Of a stretch of 64,000 nucleotides of DNA, positions 28,503-36,481 are shown one piece after another (positions within the stretch are counted from its first letter, which is position 1; every line of letters begins with the position of its first letter). This DNA comes from Litchfieldella xinjiangensis (GTDB lineage: Bacteria > Pseudomonadota > Gammaproteobacteria > Pseudomonadales > Halomonadaceae), in NCBI RefSeq assembly GCF_000759345.1, contig NZ_JPZL01000001.1, positions 372,001-436,000 of the forward strand, written 5' to 3'. Under the pieces are notes generated by a model. It did not search any database. It saw only the letters and a list, made by a program, of their open reading frames with translations, and had not been told where the DNA came from. The translations under genes were made by a program, and so were the position numbers.

Positions 28503-29144
28503 TCAGTGGCGGGTCTCCCAGCCGGCAGGCATGTCGATAGCGTCGTCATCGTTCTCGGAGCCGCCGACGCCCGGCTTATCGACAATCTGCACCGTACTGG
28601 CCTGGAGGCCTTCCTCACCTTCTTCGGGTTCGAAGCGCACGCGGGTGCCTACCGTCAGTCGCTCAAAATCGTCATGCAGCACGGCGTTCTTGTGGAAATA
28701 GAACTCCTCGCCGCTCAGGCTCTTGATGAAGCCGTAGCCATCCCCTTCGAAGATGCGCACCACAGTGGCGATGGGTGGTAGCGGATCATCGCCATTACGC
28801 GGCTGTGCCTGGGTCTTGTTGCTGCGCTTGCCATTTTCCTTCTTGAGCTGCTTTTCCATGGCCTCGAAGGCATGACGTAGAATGGGACGCAACTGGACCT
28901 GAGGATCGGTGACGCGTTCGGTCTTTTCGGCAACCAGTTCACGCTTGGCAGGAAGCGAAACCTCAACCAGTGCGCGGTGCGGATTACCGGTACGGTGCTG
29001 ATGCTGGGCCTGTTCGATGGTTACCCGGCACGACACCATATCGGGGCTGAACTGCTCTAGCTTGGCGACACGCGACTTGACGTAATCGTCGAGCCATTCA
29101 CTGCGGTCAAGATGGTGATAGGTGATTTCCAGTGGTACCTGCAT
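28503..29144 (-). CDS. ribosome hibernation factor (HPF/RaiA)-cold shock domain fusion
   Basis: A 213-residue two-domain protein. Residues 1-100 match the S30AE/HPF fold (ITYHHLDRSEWLDDYV, then CRVTIEQ and the basic second helix), which binds the 30S subunit and blocks decoding. A Lys/Gln/Pro-rich linker leads to a cold shock domain (about 125-190) with RNP1-like GDGYGFIKS and RNP2-like EEFYFHKNAV. The fusion would join ribosome binding to single-stranded RNA binding. A charged, acidic tail ends in WETRH. ATG at 29144; no close same-strand neighbour. Confidence 0.88.
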   Translation of the reverse strand: MQVPLEITYHHLDRSEWLDDYVKSRVAKLEQFSPDMVSCRVTIEQAQHQHRTGNPHRALVEVSLPAKRELVAEKTERVTDPQVQLRPILRHAFEAMEKQLKKENGKRSNKTQAQPRNGDDPLPPIATVVRIFEGDGYGFIKSLSGEEFYFHKNAVLHDDFERLTVGTRVRFEPEEGEEGLQASTVQIVDKPGVGGSENDDDAIDMPAGWETRH

Positions 29145-29321
29145 GGTGCACCCCCTAGTCGTCCTTGGTGAGCGTTCAATCCGTTCGTGGCGGGCGAGCC
29201 GTGTTCAAGGCTCATCCCATAACCCATCTACCTACTCAGCGTGGTAGGGCTTTTCCCAGATTTCAATGTGTTAGAAGGATGATTTCGTATCCTTGCGTAT
29301 CCATGACGTCCCAGAAGCGCA

Positions 29322-29356
29322 TAAAAAACCCCGCGGCCGATAAAGGCTCGCGGGGT
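29322..29356 (-). terminator. rho-independent terminator of grxD
   Basis: ACCCCGCG (29328-29335) pairs with CGCGGGGT (29349-29356), extended by a few loop-side pairs. In the minus-strand RNA six U residues (29322-29327) follow. It lies 31 bases after the grxD stop. Confidence 0.88.
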
Positions 29357-29386
29357 CTGTCACCGGGACGGCGCCCAGGTCTCATT

Positions 29387-29737
29387 TCATGCGCTGGGTT
29401 GCTCGTTACCGTCATTGGCGCGGGCAGCCGCTTCCTTTACCAGCGGCTCGAGTTCACCGTTCTGGTACATTTCGACGATGATGTCGCAGCCACCCACCAG
29501 TTCGCCTTCGACCCACAACTGGGGGAACGTCGGCCAGTTGCCGACCTTCGGCAGCTCGGCACGGATATCGGGGTTATCCAGTACGTTGACGAAGGCGAAG
29601 CGTTCGCCGCACGCCATCAGGGCCTGTACCGTCTGGGCGGAAAAGCCGCACTGTGGCAGCTGGGGAGTACCCTTCATGTAGATCAGGATAGGGTTGTCGT
29701 TGATCTGCTTCTTGATGTTCTCGATGGTATCGCTCAT
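29387..29737 (-). CDS. grxD: monothiol glutaredoxin GrxD
   Basis: A 116-residue CGFS-type glutaredoxin (E. coli 115). The active site reads PQCGFS near residue 30, and the glutathione-binding WPTFPQLWV and GGCDI motifs follow. Such proteins carry and deliver 2Fe-2S clusters with BolA partners. The ATG at 29737 follows AAGGATTTCCCC; a longer frame reaching 29896 would run into the divergent argF start and is not supported. It ends with its own terminator. Confidence 0.95.
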   Translation of the reverse strand: MSDTIENIKKQINDNPILIYMKGTPQLPQCGFSAQTVQALMACGERFAFVNVLDNPDIRAELPKVGNWPTFPQLWVEGELVGGCDIIVEMYQNGELEPLVKEAAARANDGNEQPSA

Positions 29738-29894
29738 GGGGAAATCCTTCCGTCGGCCACCTGGAGTTTCGACCATTCTACTGATGACGGCGCATCGAAA
29801 ACAGCCCTGACCCAGGATAGTCCCCACACTTATGCATGCATTGCGCCGCGAACGCCGCGTGGCTAGGATGTTTGCTTTTGCGCGGAGCGACATC

Positions 29895-30815
29895 ATGGCG
29901 ACTCGCCATTTCCTGACCTTGTTGGATCTCTCCCCCGATGAGTTGGTTTACCTGATTCGCCGGGCGATTACGATCAAGAACGGCCTGAAAACGCAGGGTC
30001 CTACCTACACGCCGTTTTCCAACCGTACCCTGGCGATGATCTTCGAGAAGTCCTCGACCCGGACCCGGGTGTCGTTCGAGACCGCCATGGCCCAATTTGG
30101 CGGTCATGCGCTGTTTCTGTCCTCCCGCGATACGCAACTCGGCCGTGGCGAACCGATCGGTGACACAGCCCGGGTCCTTTCCGAGATGGTCGACGCCGTA
30201 ATGATCCGCACCTTCTCGCATGCCGGTCTCGAAGCCTTCGCCGCTGCCAGCTCAGTACCGGTCATCAATGCCCTGACCGACGATTATCATCCATGCCAGC
30301 TGCTGGCGGATGTCATGACCTGGACGGAATTGCGCGGTAACGTGCGGGGCAAGACGGCCGTATGGATCGGCGACGGCAATAACATGTGTCACTCATGGAT
30401 CAATGCGGCGCGCCAGTTCGATTTCCAACTGCGCATCTGCTGCCCCGAAGGCTACGATCCCGATCCCGCGATTCTCGCTGCGGCGGGCGAACGGGTGAGC
30501 CTGCTGCGCGATCCGGAGCAGGCCGTGGCGGATGCCGACCTGGTGACCACGGATGTATGGGCCTCGATGGGACAGGAAGAGGAACAGGCCAAGCGAGAAG
30601 CCGACTTCGCCGGTTTCCAGGTCACCGAAGCGCTATTGGATCGTGCCGCCCGTGACGTTCTCTTCCTGCACTGCCTGCCTGCGCATCGCGGAGAAGAGAT
30701 CAGCGAGACATTACTCGACGACCCTCGTGCCGTAGTCTGGCAGGAAGCGGGCAACCGTTTGCATGCACAGAAAGCCCTGCTCGAGTTCCTGATGCTGGGC
30801 CGCGTCGAGAGCTGA
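29895..30815 (+). CDS. argF: ornithine carbamoyltransferase
   Basis: A 306-residue enzyme that makes citrulline from ornithine and carbamoyl phosphate. The carbamoyl-phosphate loop SSTRTR is near residue 50, DDYHPCQ near 130 and the ornithine-binding [10 protein letters not shown] near 262. The length fits the anabolic ArgF type of pseudomonads (305). The ATG at 29895 follows GCGGAGCGACATC; earlier in-frame starts at 29832 and 29868 are less well placed. No carbamate kinase or arginine deiminase genes are near, consistent with biosynthesis with argG. Confidence 0.95.
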   Translation: MATRHFLTLLDLSPDELVYLIRRAITIKNGLKTQGPTYTPFSNRTLAMIFEKSSTRTRVSFETAMAQFGGHALFLSSRDTQLGRGEPIGDTARVLSEMVDAVMIRTFSHAGLEAFAAASSVPVINALTDDYHPCQLLADVMTWTELRGNVRGKTAVWIGDGNNMCHSWINAARQFDFQLRICCPEGYDPDPAILAAAGERVSLLRDPEQAVADADLVTTDVWASMGQEEEQAKREADFAGFQVTEALLDRAARDVLFLHCLPAHRGEEISETLLDDPRAVVWQEAGNRLHAQKALLEFLMLGRVES

Positions 30816-30850
30816 TCTTCACTCAAGCCCTGCCCCAGCACTCGCAAGGC

Positions 30851-30876
30851 AAAAAAAAGCCCCGACGAGTCGGGGC
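30851..30876 (-). terminator. rho-independent terminator with no protein gene upstream on its strand
   Basis: GCCCCGAC (30859-30866) pairs with GTCGGGGC (30869-30876); on the minus strand eight U residues follow (30851-30858). On the plus strand there is no U tract, so it is oriented against argF. The tRNA-Ala transcript already ends at its own terminator near 31465. Confidence 0.85.
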
Positions 30877-30994
30877 AGCGCGATAGGGACGCTTACTTCG
30901 TACGAGCCCGCAGTCGACTCGCCGCCAAACTGGCGTCCCACGACAAGCATACGTTGGATTAGCGCTCGCTAAATGACGAGGTAAGCGTCTTTTG
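30851..30994 (-). ncRNA. candidate structured small RNA
   Basis: The minus strand of the argF-tRNA-Ala interval has a complete small-RNA layout without a protein gene. GACGCTTAC and GTAAGCGTC (plus-strand 30981-30989 and 30888-30896) form a perfect 9-bp closing stem around an internal region with further short inverted repeats, such as CGCCA/TGGCG and TAGCG/CGCTA. Immediately after it comes a GC-rich hairpin and eight U residues. A promoter-like pair lies just upstream. I do not recognise the family; it is not tmRNA, 6S, 4.5S or RNase P RNA as I know them. Existence and ends are inferred from sequence only. Confidence 0.4.
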
Positions 30995-31000
30995 AAGGCT

Positions 31001-31031
31001 ATTTCATTGGCCGTGGGCAGCGTACTGGCAA
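31001..31031 (-). promoter_or_regulatory. possible promoter of the minus-strand small RNA candidate
   Basis: On the minus strand TTGCCA (plus 31026-31031, five of six consensus) and TGAAAT (plus 31001-31006, four of six) are 19 bases apart. Transcription would begin near 30994, at the edge of the closing stem. Weak evidence taken alone. Confidence 0.3.
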
Positions 31032-31184
31032 ACTCGACCGGAAATTCCCGTCTGGCCCGAAAAAAAGAGCTGTATCTCACGTTAACTGAGTCGCCCCTTG
31101 CACCACCACCAGACAAGACAGAGCCAGCCTGCCTGGCGATGCACTACCTTGTGAGCTGACACCAAGCGAATGGAGCGGCGAAAT

Positions 31185-31394
31185 ATGCGCAACGAAAAAT
31201 CCGACTCTCACGATCGAGACCCGAAGGAGGAGCAACCCCAGCAGCCTCCCCACCCTGGCGACGACCCAAGGCAGCCCGATGCCTTTCCGGAAGAAGGGCA
31301 GCCCCAGCAGCCACCCCGCCCCGAAGACGACGCCGACAAGAAGCGACCGCGGGATACTCCCCCGTTTCCCAAGCCCAATTTGCCGCCGAGCTGA
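31185..31394 (+). CDS. small Pro/Gln/Asp-rich protein of unknown function
   Basis: A 69-residue, very hydrophilic, probably disordered protein. It contains two copies of a unit of the form E-x-QPQQPP-x-P-x-DD (near residues 16-28 and 38-50) and ends in a Pro-rich tail. The ATG at 31185 is preceded by GGAG nine bases away; an upstream ATG at 31170 lacks a ribosome site. There are no membrane segments, Cys residues or known motifs. Similar short Pro-rich frames occur by chance in GC-rich DNA, but the internal repeat and ribosome site favour a real gene. Confidence 0.45.
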   Translation: MRNEKSDSHDRDPKEEQPQQPPHPGDDPRQPDAFPEEGQPQQPPRPEDDADKKRPRDTPPFPKPNLPPS

Positions 31395-31464
31395 GCCTAT
31401 CTCAGGCCTCGGGCTTAAGACCGTGACGTGTTTACGGGAATCTTCGAACTTTTACGGGCACACG

Positions 31465-31497
31465 AAAAAGCCGCCTGGCGCAAAGCGTCAAGCGGCT
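31465..31497 (-). terminator. rho-independent terminator of tRNA-Ala
   Basis: AGCCGC (31469-31474) pairs with GCGGCT (31492-31497), continued by TGGCGC/GCGTCA with an AAA loop. Five U residues follow on the minus strand, 18 bases beyond the CCA end of the tRNA. Confidence 0.85.
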
Positions 31498-31514
31498 GAT
31501 TCATAGGGCATTCT

Positions 31515-31590
31515 TGGTGGAGCCTAGCGGGATCGAACCGCTGACCTCAACACTGCCAGTGTTGCGCTCTCCCAGCTGAGCTAAGGCCCC
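31515..31590 (-). tRNA. tRNA-Ala (anticodon GGC)
   Basis: A 76-base cloverleaf on the minus strand with encoded CCA. The acceptor stem is GGGGCCU/AGGCUCC (one G-U pair), and the anticodon stem CAACA/UGUUG encloses the loop CUGGCAG. The T loop reads UUCGAUC. The anticodon GGC reads GCC and GCU alanine codons. It has its own promoter-like sequence and terminator and appears to be a single-tRNA unit. Confidence 0.97.
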
Positions 31591-31665
31591 AAAGTCATGC
31601 CGGGCATGGCCTGGCTGACGTGCAGTTCCGATGACGTCTACGTTGACGCCGTCGAGACGAGGCGT

Positions 31666-31694
31666 ACTCTATCGAAGCACCTTCACAAGGTCAA
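31666..31694 (-). promoter_or_regulatory. probable promoter of tRNA-Ala
   Basis: On the minus strand TTGACC (plus 31689-31694) and TAGAGT (plus 31666-31671) are exactly 17 bases apart. It implies a 5' leader of about 70 bases before the mature tRNA. Confidence 0.5.
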
Positions 31695-31823
31695 GCCCTG
31701 TGCGCCAGGCACCAAATTAACGGGCGCCTCGCAGCATGCAGCGCTGGATAATCGGTAACAACCGAGGCAAAATTACATGTCTCCTGATAAGCAACAACTA
31801 ATGTGAGTCCACCGGGGGCGCCC

Positions 31824-32480
31824 TTGATCAAGGTTCTAGTCGCAGATGACCACCACCTTGTGCGCACCAGCATTGCGCGCATGTTGGATGCCGAGGAAGG
31901 CCTCTCAGTCGTAGGTGAAGCGGCCGATGGCGAAGAAGCCATCAATCTGGCACGCAAGCACCATCCCGATATCGTGCTGATGGATATTCGCATGCCCGGC
32001 ATCGGTGGCCTCGAAGCCACGCGCAAGATTGCGCGTGGCATGCCAGATATCAAGGTCGTGGTTTTGACGGCCTTTCTGGAAGAGACCTTTGCCCAGCGCC
32101 TGCTGGATGCCGGGGCAAGCGGTTTCATCAGCAAGGGAACGGAGCTCGGCGACATGGTGGTCGCCATCCGCGCCATCTTCGCAGGGCAACGCTACATCAG
32201 CCCCGAAATTGCCCAGCGGCTGGTGCTGGCCAAGATGGATGCTCAGGAAAATCCCTTCGATAATCTCTCGCAACGCGAGCTTCAGGTGGCGATAATGATC
32301 ATCAATTGCCAGAAAGTCAGCGATATCTCTGACCGCCTGTTCCTAAGCCCCAAGACCGTGAATACCTATCGCTACCACATCTTCGAGAAGCTCGGCGTGA
32401 ATTCCGACGTGGAACTGACCCACCTCGGACTTCGTTATGGACTCGTGGACGGCTACCGTAGCGAAGAAGCCGAAGGTTAG
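31824..32480 (+). CDS. gacA: response regulator GacA/UvrY
   Basis: A receiver-LuxR-HTH regulator of about 218 residues. The N-terminus MIKVLVADDHHLVRT is typical of GacA/UvrY; the phospho-acceptor Asp lies in DIVLMDIRMPG near residue 54, and the HTH region (LSQRELQVAIMI...SPKTVNTYRYHIFEKLG, in pieces) is near 150-205. With the GacS/BarA kinase it activates CsrA-titrating small RNAs. I chose the TTG at 31824, preceded by GGGGGCG, because it gives the family N-terminus; a GTG at 31803 adds seven residues without a ribosome site. uvrC starts at the base after its stop, the conserved gacA-uvrC-pgsA operon. Confidence 0.94.
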   Translation: MIKVLVADDHHLVRTSIARMLDAEEGLSVVGEAADGEEAINLARKHHPDIVLMDIRMPGIGGLEATRKIARGMPDIKVVVLTAFLEETFAQRLLDAGASGFISKGTELGDMVVAIRAIFAGQRYISPEIAQRLVLAKMDAQENPFDNLSQRELQVAIMIINCQKVSDISDRLFLSPKTVNTYRYHIFEKLGVNSDVELTHLGLRYGLVDGYRSEEAEG

Positions 32481-34295
32481 ATGAGTTTCGACCCCAAGCA
32501 ATTCCTTAAGACCGTCAGCGCCTCGCCCGGGGTTTACCGCATGCTGGATGAACGCGGTGACACCCTCTACATCGGCAAGGCCAAACGACTCAAGGCGCGC
32601 CTGGCCAGTTACTTCCGCGGCGCGCTCAATGCCAAGACCCAGGCGCTGGTCGGCCGCATCGCTTCGATTGAGGTCACCGTCACCCGAAGCGAAACCGAAG
32701 CGCTGTTGATGGAACAGTCCCTGATCAAGGAACTGCGTCCCCCTTATAATATCCTGCTGCGTGACGACAAGTCGTACCCGTTCGTATTCGTCAGCGACCG
32801 TCACCCCTACCCCGCGCTGGAGTACAAGCGGGCACGGGTACGCCGGAACGATGGCCGCTACCTGGGCCCCTATCCCAGCAGCACGGCAGTGCGGGAAAGC
32901 CTGTCGCTCATGCAGAAGATCTTTCGTATCCGCAATTGTGAAGACAGCGTATTTTCCAATCGGTCGCGCCCCTGCCTTCAACATCAAATCCAACGTTGCA
33001 GTGCCCCGTGTGTCGACTTCATCAGCGAGGCCGATTACCGGCGCGACGTCGAGCACGCCATCATGTGTCTCGAGGGCAAGAGCGAGCAGGTCACGGCCGA
33101 ACTCACCCGGCAAATGGAAGCCGCGAGCCAGACGCTGGATTTCGAGGAGGCCGCTCGATTACGCGATCAGATTCAGCAACTGCGACGCATGCAGGAGCGC
33201 CAGTTCGTCGATACCGATGCTGGGGATGCCGACCTGTTCGCACTTGCCGAGCGTCCCGGCGGCCTATGCGTGTCTGTCATTACCGTGCGCCAGGGGCGCA
33301 TGCTCGGTGCCCGCCATCACAGCCCCGACAACGAGCTCGACCTCGGCAGCGAAGAGCTCCTTGGCGAGTTCGTCAGCCAATTCTATCTCGGCCAGGAGCG
33401 CGACCCTCCCGAGGAAGTGCTGACCTCCCTGGCCCTGCCCGATGCGAGCCTGCTCCAAGACGCACTCGCCGAACGTGCCGGCAAGCGGGTTCGAGTCGCC
33501 CACCAGGTGCGCGGTCATCGCGCCCAATGGTTGCAGTTGGCCAGGACCAATGCCGAGCAGTACCTGGCCACGCGGCTCGCGGACCAAGCCCAATTGACGC
33601 GGCGCTTCGAGGCCCTGCGCGAGGCCTTGGGGGCTGAGACCGCGCCTCAACGGCTGGAATGCTTCGACATCAGTCATAGCCATGGGGAAGCCACGGTGGC
33701 GTCCTGTGTGGTCTTTGACCAGCAGGGGCCCGTCAAATCGGATTACCGTCGCTTCAATATCGAGGGGGTGGCCGCCGGCGACGATTACGGCGCCATGCGA
33801 CAGGCATTGAATCGACGCTTCAAGCGACTGGTCAACGGCGAGGGGAAACGACCCGACATCCTGATCGTCGACGGCGGCAAGGGCCAGCTCAACATGGCCC
33901 GCAGCGTTTTCGAAGAACTGGGCATCGAGGACATCCAATTACTCGGCGTGGCCAAGGGGACGACGCGCAAGCCCGGGTTGGAAACGCTATTCCTCGAAAC
34001 GGTAAATCGCACCCTCAACCTCGATAACGGCTCACCGGCCCTGCATCTCGTTCAGCACATTCGCGACGAGGCCCACCGGTTCGCCATCACCGGACACCGT
34101 GCGCGCCGTGACAAGCAACGCCGAACTTCGGCGCTTCAGGATATCCCCGGCGTCGGCCCCAAGCGCCGCCGTGAACTGCTGCGCTTCTTCGGGGGTTTGC
34201 AAGGCGTACGCCAGGCCACGCGAGAAGAACTGGCTCGCGTTCCCGGTATCAATGTCAGCCTGGCCACCGCAATCCACCAAGCCCTGCATGGATGA
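32481..34295 (+). CDS. uvrC: excinuclease ABC subunit C
   Basis: A 604-residue nucleotide-excision-repair nuclease (E. coli 610) making both incisions around UvrB-bound lesions. It has an N-terminal GIY-YIG domain (GVYRMLDERGDTLYIGKAK in the first 35 residues), a Cys cluster (CLQHQIQRCSAPC near 160-175), a UVR motif near 210-225, the RNase H-like C-terminal nuclease (ECFDISHSHGE near 394, DGGKGQLN near 463), and tandem helix-hairpin-helix motifs at the end. ATG directly follows the gacA stop. Confidence 0.97.
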   Translation: MSFDPKQFLKTVSASPGVYRMLDERGDTLYIGKAKRLKARLASYFRGALNAKTQALVGRIASIEVTVTRSETEALLMEQSLIKELRPPYNILLRDDKSYPFVFVSDRHPYPALEYKRARVRRNDGRYLGPYPSSTAVRESLSLMQKIFRIRNCEDSVFSNRSRPCLQHQIQRCSAPCVDFISEADYRRDVEHAIMCLEGKSEQVTAELTRQMEAASQTLDFEEAARLRDQIQQLRRMQERQFVDTDAGDADLFALAERPGGLCVSVITVRQGRMLGARHHSPDNELDLGSEELLGEFVSQFYLGQERDPPEEVLTSLALPDASLLQDALAERAGKRVRVAHQVRGHRAQWLQLARTNAEQYLATRLADQAQLTRRFEALREALGAETAPQRLECFDISHSHGEATVASCVVFDQQGPVKSDYRRFNIEGVAAGDDYGAMRQALNRRFKRLVNGEGKRPDILIVDGGKGQLNMARSVFEELGIEDIQLLGVAKGTTRKPGLETLFLETVNRTLNLDNGSPALHLVQHIRDEAHRFAITGHRARRDKQRRTSALQDIPGVGPKRRRELLRFFGGLQGVRQATREELARVPGINVSLATAIHQALHG

Positions 34296-34355
34296 AGTGC
34301 ACCAAGAGGGATAGAATGAAGCCTCCCGACCACCCGCAAGGACACGTGGCGTAAC

Positions 34356-34904
34356 ATGAACATCCCGAACATTCTTACGTTGGCCCGTATCGCGTTCATA
34401 CCGCTGCTGGTGATCGTCTTTTATCTTCCTTTCCGCTGGAGCATGCTGCTGGCCGCGGTCCTGTTTGCCCTGGCAGCCATCACCGACTGGCTCGACGGCT
34501 ATCTGGCCCGTCGCTGGAACCAGAGCACTCCTTTCGGGGCCTTCCTCGACCCCGTCGCCGACAAGCTCATGGTCGCCGTGGCCCTGGCACTGCTGATCGA
34601 GCGTTACGAAGCCGTATGGCTGACCCTACCCGCCCTTGTGATCATCGGTCGGGAAATCGTGATTTCGGCGCTACGCGAGTGGATGGCGGAAATGGGCAAA
34701 CGCAGCATGATCGCCGTGTCATGGATCGGCAAGGTCAAGACCACGCTACAGATGGTCTCGATCTTCTTGTTGCTGGGCGCCGCCCCCGGCACCATGATTG
34801 CCAATCTCGGTGTCGTGACTTTGTTCGTGGCTGCGGTGTTGACGCTGTGGTCGATGATTCAATACCTGAGCGCAGCCTGGCCGCATCTGAGCCGCTCGAT
34901 GTGA
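34356..34904 (+). CDS. pgsA: CDP-diacylglycerol-glycerol-3-phosphate 3-phosphatidyltransferase
   Basis: A 182-residue inner-membrane enzyme making phosphatidylglycerol phosphate, the committed step to phosphatidylglycerol and cardiolipin. The CDP-alcohol phosphotransferase signature D-x2-DG-x2-AR-x8-G-x3-D-x3-D is complete ([11 protein letters not shown], then [10 protein letters not shown], near residues 45-70). Five to six hydrophobic segments are visible. It is third in the gacA-uvrC-pgsA operon, 60 bases after uvrC, followed by three tRNAs with their own promoter. Confidence 0.96.
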   Translation: MNIPNILTLARIAFIPLLVIVFYLPFRWSMLLAAVLFALAAITDWLDGYLARRWNQSTPFGAFLDPVADKLMVAVALALLIERYEAVWLTLPALVIIGREIVISALREWMAEMGKRSMIAVSWIGKVKTTLQMVSIFLLLGAAPGTMIANLGVVTLFVAAVLTLWSMIQYLSAAWPHLSRSM

Positions 34905-34934
34905 CTGTCGCATCAACCGGCGCGAGAAAACCGG

Positions 34935-34962
34935 TTGACATACACGCACTTATCCTTATAAT
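34935..34962 (+). promoter_or_regulatory. consensus sigma-70 promoter of the tRNA-Gly-Cys-Leu cluster
   Basis: TTGACA (34935-34940) and TATAAT (34957-34962) are both perfect matches to consensus with a 16-base spacer. The predicted start lies about seven bases before tRNA-Gly. GC-rich GCGC follows the -10, resembling the discriminator of stringently controlled stable-RNA promoters. Confidence 0.9.
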
Positions 34963-34976
34963 GCGCACCGAGTCGA

Positions 34977-35051
34977 GCGGGAATAGCTCAGTGGTAGAGC
35001 ATCGCCTTGCCAAGGCGAGGGTCGCGAGTTCGAATCTCGTTTCCCGCTCCA
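34977..35051 (+). tRNA. tRNA-Gly (anticodon GCC)
   Basis: 75 bases including encoded CCA. The acceptor is GCGGGAA/TTCCCGC, and the anticodon loop TTGCCAA is closed by TCGCC/GGCGA. First of three tRNAs after pgsA, as in many gammaproteobacteria. Confidence 0.98.
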
Positions 35052-35075
35052 TATTATGTGGCTTCGACTCCATGA

Positions 35076-35149
35076 GGCTGGATGGCAGAGTGGTTATGCA
35101 GCGGACTGCAACTCCGTGTACGCCGGTTCGATTCCGACTCCAGCCTCCA
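35076..35149 (+). tRNA. tRNA-Cys (anticodon GCA)
   Basis: 74 bases including CCA. The acceptor is GGCTGGA/TCCAGCC, the anticodon loop CTGCAAC and the T loop TTCGATT. It lies 24 bases after tRNA-Gly. Confidence 0.97.
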
Positions 35150-35183
35150 CTTATCTAGCTTGTATCCTGCCCGCTCGAACCCC

Positions 35184-35270
35184 GCCCGGATGGCGAAATT
35201 GGTAGACGCAAGAGACTTAAAATCTCTCGGTGGTAACACCGTGCCGGTTCGAGCCCGGCTCCGGGCACCA
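35184..35270 (+). tRNA. tRNA-Leu (anticodon TAA)
   Basis: 87 bases including CCA, with the long variable arm of a class II tRNA (CTCGGTGGTAACACCGT region). The acceptor is GCCCGGA/TCCGGGC and the anticodon loop CTTAAAA gives TAA. The FUSC gene starts 45 bases later. Confidence 0.97.
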
Positions 35271-35314
35271 ATCCCCTCGCTGGCGCTACTCGAGATTCTG
35301 AGAGCCTACGCGAC

Positions 35315-36481
35315 ATGATTCTGCCGCGACTTCGCGACCCCTATTTCAATTATCGTTACCGGCATGTGCTGCATGTGGTCAGGGTATCGCTCGCCCTGGC
35401 AATCACGTATGGCATTATCCATGTGTTCCCGATTCCGCATAGCGGCTGGGCACTTGTCAGCACCATCATGGTCATGGGCAACCTGCCACACATCGGCGGC
35501 GTACTCGACAAGGCCAAGCAGCGTTTGCTGGGCACCCTGGCCGGCGCGGCATGGGGCGTGGTACTGATCCTGATTCCGCTACCGTTACCCGGCCTGATCC
35601 CACTCGGCGCCCTGCTCGGGATCGCCGCTGCCACCTATATCACCTTTGCCAATCGTCACGGTTACGCTGGACTGATGTTCGGCATCAGCCTTCTGCTGGT
35701 GCTGGGCGAAGACAATCGTGAACTGAGCGTGGCACTCTGGCGCTCCTTCGACGTGATTCTCGGTACGCTGGTGGGAATCGCTGCAACCATTCTGATCCTT
35801 CCCCAGAAAGCGACCGACATGCTGCGTTTTCTGCTGGCCGATAATCTCGACAAGATGGCGCGCCTCTACCGAGCGCATACCACCTCGAGCTCCGGCGATG
35901 ACATCGATGCCCGCGAGCTGCTCAAGGCAACCAGCGCCCTGCTCATCAAGCAGCGCGGCCTGGTCGATGCCATCCATAGTGAGCGTCGCCTGAAGCGTGG
36001 CGAAATGGACGACCTGCTGTCACTCCAGCGCCGCATGCTCTCGACCATCGAGCTGCTGCTCGAAACCCATTGGACGACGCTGGCGGGCCACGACCGCATC
36101 GAGGCGCTGGAAGGGCTGCGAGACCAGCAGCATCGGTTGGCGCGCTCGCTTGGCACCCTGGCCTTCCAGATCCGTACCGGCCACCCCATCGATGTTGAAA
36201 TCGCCCCGTTTGACCTACAGCGCTACGCGGGCAAGATCGAAGGGGCACGCGCCGAAGATGGCCGCGTTCTGTTCAGTCCCGGCGGGTATCTATGGCTGAA
36301 CCGCGAGCTTGCCAGACTGACCGAATCATTGGTGGAGCGGCTGGGTAGCCTGCGAAGACTCCCCAGCAAGCGCCTTCGCCGCCGTGCACCGCATCACAAG
36401 CTGGTCGACACCGCCGCGCTGCCCGATAGTGGATCGAATTCGCATGACAAGGCATCGGACCATGACAATCAGCGATCATGA
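35315..36481 (+). CDS. FUSC family membrane protein (YccS/aromatic acid exporter-like)
   Basis: A 388-residue inner-membrane protein. Six N-terminal hydrophobic segments (about 20-165) carry the FUSC-like pattern GWALVSTIMVMG and RLLGTLAGAAWG, followed by a mainly helical cytoplasmic domain of about 200 residues with Arg/Leu-rich heptads. Relatives include AaeB and YccS, linked to efflux or envelope stress, but the substrate here is unknown. It overlaps the nadB start by 20 bases on the same strand, and may read through from the tRNA cluster. Confidence 0.82.
   Translation: MILPRLRDPYFNYRYRHVLHVVRVSLALAITYGIIHVFPIPHSGWALVSTIMVMGNLPHIGGVLDKAKQRLLGTLAGAAWGVVLILIPLPLPGLIPLGALLGIAAATYITFANRHGYAGLMFGISLLLVLGEDNRELSVALWRSFDVILGTLVGIAATILILPQKATDMLRFLLADNLDKMARLYRAHTTSSSGDDIDARELLKATSALLIKQRGLVDAIHSERRLKRGEMDDLLSLQRRMLSTIELLLETHWTTLAGHDRIEALEGLRDQQHRLARSLGTLAFQIRTGHPIDVEIAPFDLQRYAGKIEGARAEDGRVLFSPGGYLWLNRELARLTESLVERLGSLRRLPSKRLRRRAPHHKLVDTAALPDSGSNSHDKASDHDNQRS

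Noticed and set aside
30851-30994. tmRNA, 6S RNA, 4.5S RNA or RNase P RNA
   Set aside because: None of the signature sequences I know (ANDENYALAA-type tag, central bubble of 6S, conserved 4.5S tip, RNase P core) could be found on either strand.
30823-31116. 97-residue minus-strand open frame after argF
   Set aside because: Composition is random, Arg-rich with no motif, it runs through the terminator hairpin and coincides with the structured RNA candidate.
34977-35270. tRNA cluster as an integration site for a mobile element
   Set aside because: No integrase or repeated tRNA 3' end was seen nearby; flanking genes are conserved housekeeping genes.
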